DNA of 9,031 nt, taken from an uncultured bacterium (GTDB lineage Bacteria > Desulfobacterota > Desulfovibrionia > Desulfovibrionales > Desulfovibrionaceae). Shown piece after piece: positions 6,187-9,031 of this stretch. Every line of letters starts with the position of its first letter. Position 1 is the stretch's first letter. The stretch lies in assembly GCA_905215675.1 (NCBI GenBank), contig CAJMRA010000074.1, positions 1-9,031 on the forward strand, given 5' to 3'. The notes under the pieces are model-generated. The model did no database searches. It was not told the DNA's origin and worked only from the letters and a program-made list of their open reading frames with translations. Made by a program: the position numbers and the translations under genes.

Positions 6187-7362
6187 CTACTCCCTGGATG
6201 TGCGCGAAAAATTGAGTAGCAGCCCCACGCACAGCAGCGTCGCCACCAGATTGCTGCCGCCGTAGCTGAGGAAGGGCATGGGCACGCCCTTGGGCGGCGC
6301 AACCCCCATGACCACGGCCAGATTCATGACGGCCCCCATGGCGATAATGCAGGTGATGCCGAAGGCCGTCAGCCGGTCGCGCAGATTCCGCTGGCCCATG
6401 ATGACGCGATAACAGCGCCAGAACAGCAGCGCAAACAGCAGCATGACCACCGTAACGCCCACGAAGCCCAGCTCCTCGGCCAGCACCGACATGATAAAGT
6501 CGTTGTGCGATTCCGGCAGATAGAACATTTTCTGACGGCTCGCGCCCACGCCCACGCCGAAGAAGCCGCCCGATCCGAAGGCCAGCAGCGACTGCACGAG
6601 CTGATAGCCGGTGTTGTGGGCGTCCTCGAAGGGATCGAGAAAGGCCAGCAGACGCCGCAGACGATACGGGGAGGCAATGGCCAGCGCCATGGCCCCGGCC
6701 ACGGCCAGCGCCAGCGTGAAGAACAGGTAGATGAAGCGCGTGCCGCCCGCAATACACATGAAGAACAGGATGCCCGCCAGGACGACGGCGCTGCCGAAAT
6801 CCGGCTGCAACAGGAGCAGGAAGCAGAACAGGCCCGTCACCGCAAAGGGTGGAATGACGCCCCGGCTGAAGGTCTTGATCAGATCCTGCTTGGCGCTCAT
6901 GAAATAGGCCAGATACAGGGCCAGCGAGATCTTGACGAATTCCATGGGCTGAATGCTGACCGGCCCCAGCGGAATCCAGCGCTTGGCGCCGTTGATGGGA
7001 TGCACCAGCGGCGAAAGCGTGACCAGCAGCATCAGCAGCGACAGGAAAATGGCCGGATATTGCAGCCGGTAGAGCCAGTGGCGCGGCATGAGGGCCGCGA
7101 TCCACAGGCCAACGCCCCCCGCGCCGGCAAAGAGCAGTTGCCGCTTGAAAAAGTAGTATTTATCGCCGCTGCTCTCCTCCGCCATGATGCCGCTGGCCGA
7201 CAGCACCATGATCAGGCCGATGGACAGCAGAATCAGCGCCAGCGTCAGCAGCCACCAGTCAAAACCGCCCTGCGCCGCATCCTGTCCGCGCGTCGGCGTC
7301 GCGCCCTTGACGGTCTTGCTGTCGCCCTTGTCCACAAAGGTATTTTTTTTCGTCTTCGCCAT
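6187..7362 (-). CDS. ftsW: Septal peptidoglycan polymerase FtsW (SEDS family)
   Basis: Polytopic inner-membrane glycosyltransferase that polymerises lipid II at the septum, working with the FtsI transpeptidase. The 391 residues begin with about 33 hydrophilic, Lys-rich cytoplasmic residues; the first membrane segment is about 36-57, followed by many more hydrophobic stretches. SEDS signatures: GAKRW (125-129), SIQPMEFVK (136-144), QPDFGSA (186-192), the large periplasmic loop with YLPESHNDF (281-289), in which Asp288 aligns by context with the catalytic aspartate of SEDS proteins, EELGFVG (296-302), and PFLSYGGSN (363-371). FtsW rather than RodA is supported by its place between murD and murG. 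The ATG at 7360-7362 has an AGGGA site 7 nt upstream. The stop is 4 nt before the murG start, so the two are surely cotranscribed. Its leader carries alternative hairpins (7374-7409). Confidence 0.96.
   Translation of the reverse strand: MAKTKKNTFVDKGDSKTVKGATPTRGQDAAQGGFDWWLLTLALILLSIGLIMVLSASGIMAEESSGDKYYFFKRQLLFAGAGGVGLWIAALMPRHWLYRLQYPAIFLSLLMLLVTLSPLVHPINGAKRWIPLGPVSIQPMEFVKISLALYLAYFMSAKQDLIKTFSRGVIPPFAVTGLFCFLLLLQPDFGSAVVLAGILFFMCIAGGTRFIYLFFTLALAVAGAMALAIASPYRLRRLLAFLDPFEDAHNTGYQLVQSLLAFGSGGFFGVGVGASRQKMFYLPESHNDFIMSVLAEELGFVGVTVVMLLFALLFWRCYRVIMGQRNLRDRLTAFGITCIIAMGAVMNLAVVMGVAPPKGVPMPFLSYGGSNLVATLLCVGLLLNFSRTSRE
6190..6195 (-). promoter_or_regulatory. Ribosome binding site deciding the murG start
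   Basis: AGGGAG, 7 nt before the ATG at 6180-6182, within the final codons of ftsW and next to its TAG. It supports the 356-residue MurG. Confidence 0.75.
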
Positions 7363-7373
7363 AGGCCGTTCCC

Positions 7374-7409
7374 TTTACGGACAGCGCCCTCTCCGTAAAG
7401 AGGCTGTCC
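7374..7409 (-). promoter_or_regulatory. ftsW leader with mutually exclusive hairpins
   Basis: On the ftsW sense strand, GGACAGC (7409-7403) pairs perfectly with GCTGTCC (7385-7379), with CTCT/AGAG pairs inside. Alternatively, TTTACGG (7399-7393) pairs perfectly with CCGTAAA (7380-7374). The two structures share bases and cannot coexist; the second abuts and partly covers the purine-rich AAAGGGAA site used by ftsW. The pairing is seen in the sequence; a regulatory switch is inference. Confidence 0.4.
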
Positions 7410-7412
7410 CAA

Positions 7413-7451
7413 CCAGAGCAATTTCAGTTTGAAACGCGCTGCGTTTCACAC
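7413..7451 (-). repeat. Fragment of the multi-hairpin repeat, copy C (hairpin 3 only)
   Basis: CCAGAGCAATTTCA followed by hairpin 3 (7427-7437/7441-7451) with a single mismatch (7429/7449), in inverted orientation relative to copies A and B. The linker CATACGGCCTGTCG and the other hairpins are missing, so this is a remnant or a minimal form. It lies between ftsW and murD. Confidence 0.75.
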
Positions 7452-7494
7452 GGACGCCGGGCAGATTCGCCGTCCGGCAGGGAAGCGGGAAGCG

Positions 7495-7545
7495 ACGCCG
7501 CACCCCGTGTCGCTCCGCCCGCGCGGGACGACACGGCGTCGGCGT
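7495..7545. other. Large GC-rich stem-loop between murD and ftsW
   Basis: ACGCCG (7495-7500) pairs with CGGCGT (7540-7545), then CCGTGTCG (7505-7512) with CGACACGG (7529-7536), and CCGC (7515-7518) with GCGG (7523-7526). TTTT follows only on the plus strand, so it is not a good terminator for murD; it might stabilise the murD 3' end or stop antisense transcription. The rest of the 7363-7607 gap holds copy C and the ftsW leader. Confidence 0.45.
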
Positions 7546-7607
7546 TTTCCCCCTTCTCATGCGCGGCGTACGCCGGAGCGCAACGGGCCGGAGAGGAGCC
7601 GGAAGGC

Positions 7608-8924
7608 TCAGGCCGTGCGCAGGCTTTCCACCACGCGGCGGAAATCGTCGCCGCGCGCCATGTAGTTGGGATACAGATCGAAGCTGGAGGTCGCGGGCGC
7701 CATCAGCACCACGTCGCCGCTTTCCGCGGCGTCGGCGGCAGCCCGCAGCGCGGGCTCCAGCGTGGGGAACCAGCGCATGGGCACGGCGTCCTTCCAGGCG
7801 TTTTCGAAGATTTCGCGGCTTTCGCCGAAGAGAAAAACCTCCCTGACGTGCCGCTGCACGAGCGGCAGCAGGGCGGCCACGTCGCCGCCCTTGAAATGCC
7901 CGCCGCACAGGAGACGCAGGGGGCGATCGAAGGCTTCCAGCGCGACCTTGAGCGAAGAGACGGTCGTACACTTGGAATCATTGACATAGGACACGCCGTT
8001 GATGTCGGCCACCTTTTCCAGACGATGCGGCAGGGGCTTGAAGGCGGCCACGGCGCGGGCGGCGTTCTCCTCGCTGACGCCGAAGAAGCGGCAGGCCTGC
8101 CAGGCGGCTTCGATGTTGAAAAGGTTGTGACGTCCCATGAGGGACACTTCCGGGAAGCGGCGTTCGGGACGCACATAGACGCGCCGGGCGCGCACGCGGA
8201 AATGTTCGGCCACCTTCTGCAAGCCGTCGCCCAGAACGGCCAGATCGCCCTCGTCCTGACAACGGAACAGGCGGAACTTGGCCTCGATGTATTCGTTCAT
8301 GTCCTTGTGGTAGTCCAGATGATTGGGCGTGATGTTGAGCAGAACGCCCACGCGCGGACAGAAGGTACTGCACGTCTGAAGCTGGAAGCTGGACGCCTCC
8401 ACCACCACCACGTCGGCCTTGCGGCCGGAAAGCACGTATTCGGAAAGGGGCGTGCCGATATTGCCCCCCAGAAAGACGCTGTAGCCCTGCGTTTGCAGCA
8501 TGTAGGCGGCGAGGCTGGCCGTCGTGGTCTTGCCGCTGGTGCCCGTCACGGCCAGCACCGGCTCGTCGCCGAGGCAGCGCCAGGCCAGTTCCATTTCCGC
8601 AATGATCTCCATGCCCGGCTGCTGGGCGTACTTGCCCATCATGGGCAGCAGGCGCGACAAGGCCAGCCCCGGGCTGGGCACGACCAGCGATGCCCCGGCA
8701 AAAAGCTGCGGCGTATGTTCGCCGGGAACAAATTCGACGCCGGCCCTGTGCAGTTTGGCCGCCACGGCGTCGCTCACGGCCGCGCGGTTGCTTTCCAGCA
8801 GACGCACGCGCGCGCCCTTTTTCCGCAACAGAAGGGATGCCGCCAGACCGGAACGGCCCGCGCCCACCACAACGGCAAGCTCGCCCGCCTGGGGCTGGCC
8901 GCCGCGCATTTTTTCCAGAGCCAT
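7608..8924 (-). CDS. murD: UDP-N-acetylmuramoylalanine--D-glutamate ligase MurD
   Basis: Cytoplasmic ATP-dependent Mur ligase that adds D-glutamate to UDP-MurNAc-L-Ala. The 438-residue length fits MurD. Visible motifs: an N-terminal Rossmann-like glycine motif GAGRSG (21-26), P-loop GTSGKTTT (128-135), Mg-binding region EASSFQL (176-182, Glu176), NITPNHLDYH (197-206), the probable carbamylated lysine Lys216 in EAKF, LPHR, NDSK before the C-terminal domain, GGHFKGG, and the C-terminal substrate motif APATSSFD. The start is the ATG at 8922-8924, with a GGGAGGG ribosome site 7 nt upstream. The open frame continues to the window edge, but that stretch is translated repeat and has no MurD homology. 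Oddities: the P-loop has Ser where MurD usually has Asn, and NITPNH has Asn where Asp is frequent. It is first of the seven genes in transcription order; a 245-bp gap separates it from ftsW. Identification is very secure. Confidence 0.97.
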   Translation of the reverse strand: MALEKMRGGQPQAGELAVVVGAGRSGLAASLLLRKKGARVRLLESNRAAVSDAVAAKLHRAGVEFVPGEHTPQLFAGASLVVPSPGLALSRLLPMMGKYAQQPGMEIIAEMELAWRCLGDEPVLAVTGTSGKTTTASLAAYMLQTQGYSVFLGGNIGTPLSEYVLSGRKADVVVVEASSFQLQTCSTFCPRVGVLLNITPNHLDYHKDMNEYIEAKFRLFRCQDEGDLAVLGDGLQKVAEHFRVRARRVYVRPERRFPEVSLMGRHNLFNIEAAWQACRFFGVSEENAARAVAAFKPLPHRLEKVADINGVSYVNDSKCTTVSSLKVALEAFDRPLRLLCGGHFKGGDVAALLPLVQRHVREVFLFGESREIFENAWKDAVPMRWFPTLEPALRAAADAAESGDVVLMAPATSSFDLYPNYMARGDDFRRVVESLRTA

Positions 8925-8931
8925 GAAAGAA

Positions 8932-8938
8932 CCCTCCC
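8932..8938 (-). promoter_or_regulatory. Ribosome binding site deciding the murD start
   Basis: GGGAGGG, 7 nt before the ATG at 8922-8924. It lies between the end of repeat copy D and the start codon, and so rules against the longer reading frame through the repeat. Confidence 0.8.
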
Positions 8939-8944
8939 ACAGAA

Positions 8945-9031
8945 CTAGAGCATTTTTAGTTTGAAATGCTTCGCATTTCAAACCATACAGCCTGTCGTTT
9001 CGCGGAAAAAACGCGGTTTTTCCGCTCACTT
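8945..9031 (-). repeat. Multi-hairpin repeat, copy D (truncated by window edge)
   Basis: Starts about 20 nt upstream of the murD start codon, in inverted orientation relative to copies A and B. From the boundary CTAGAGCATTTTTAG it runs through hairpin 3 (8959-8969/8973-8983, perfect 11 bp), the linker ACCATACAGCCTGTCGTTT and hairpin 2 (9002-9010/9017-9025) into CTCACTT, where the window ends. It is nearly identical to copy B over this span, which suggests recent copying or continuing homogenisation. Confidence 0.85.

Noticed and set aside
6183..6302. Longer MurG start within ftsW
   Set aside because: The extra 40 residues are an out-of-frame reading of conserved FtsW C-terminal sequence; the internal ATG has the right spacing and matches the family N-terminus.
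8925..9029. N-terminal extension of MurD through the repeat to the window edge
   Set aside because: The 35 extra codons are translated repeat copy D. A strong ribosome site precedes the ATG at 8924, and MurD homology begins only after it.

Overview
The window holds the distal half of a bacterial division and cell wall (dcw) cluster. All seven genes lie on the minus strand, so they read from right to left: murD, ftsW, murG, murC, murB, ftsQ, ftsA. The order murD-ftsW-murG-murC-murB-ftsQ-ftsA, with murB in the place where enterobacteria carry ddl, together with high GC and the character of the proteins, suggests a deltaproteobacterial sulfate reducer of the Desulfovibrio / Bilophila / Mailhella kind (Desulfovibrionaceae). 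This assignment is inference from gene order and protein style; there is no rRNA or other marker in the window.

The genes divide the work of building the septum. MurC and MurD add L-Ala and D-Glu to UDP-MurNAc, MurB makes that UDP-MurNAc, MurG finishes lipid II on the inner face of the membrane, and FtsW polymerises it outside. FtsQ links the membrane complex, and FtsA ties the cytoskeletal ring to the membrane. By analogy with related clusters, mraY would be expected beyond the right edge and ftsZ beyond the left edge; neither is in the window.

The genes fall into tight blocks: ftsW-murG (4 nt apart), murC-murB-ftsQ (8-nt and 4-nt overlaps) and ftsA (59 nt after ftsQ). The blocks are separated by non-coding gaps: 1-346 after ftsA, 4831-5111 between murG and murC, 7363-7607 between murD and ftsW, and the stretch upstream of murD (8925 to the window edge).

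All four gaps contain copies or fragments of one repeated, non-coding element of about 145 bp that folds into four consecutive hairpins. It occurs in both orientations, and its arms show compensatory base changes between copies. The most complete copy (4851-4995) has imperfect 20-nt terminal inverted repeats, like a miniature transposable element. This repeat family is the least explained feature here. The gap after ftsA also has a strong intrinsic terminator, and the ftsW leader can form two mutually exclusive hairpins.

The genes themselves are ordinary members of well-known families. I found no defence system, CRISPR array, tRNA, rRNA, or insertion sequence with a transposase gene. The long plus-strand open frames are antisense shadows of the high-GC genes.
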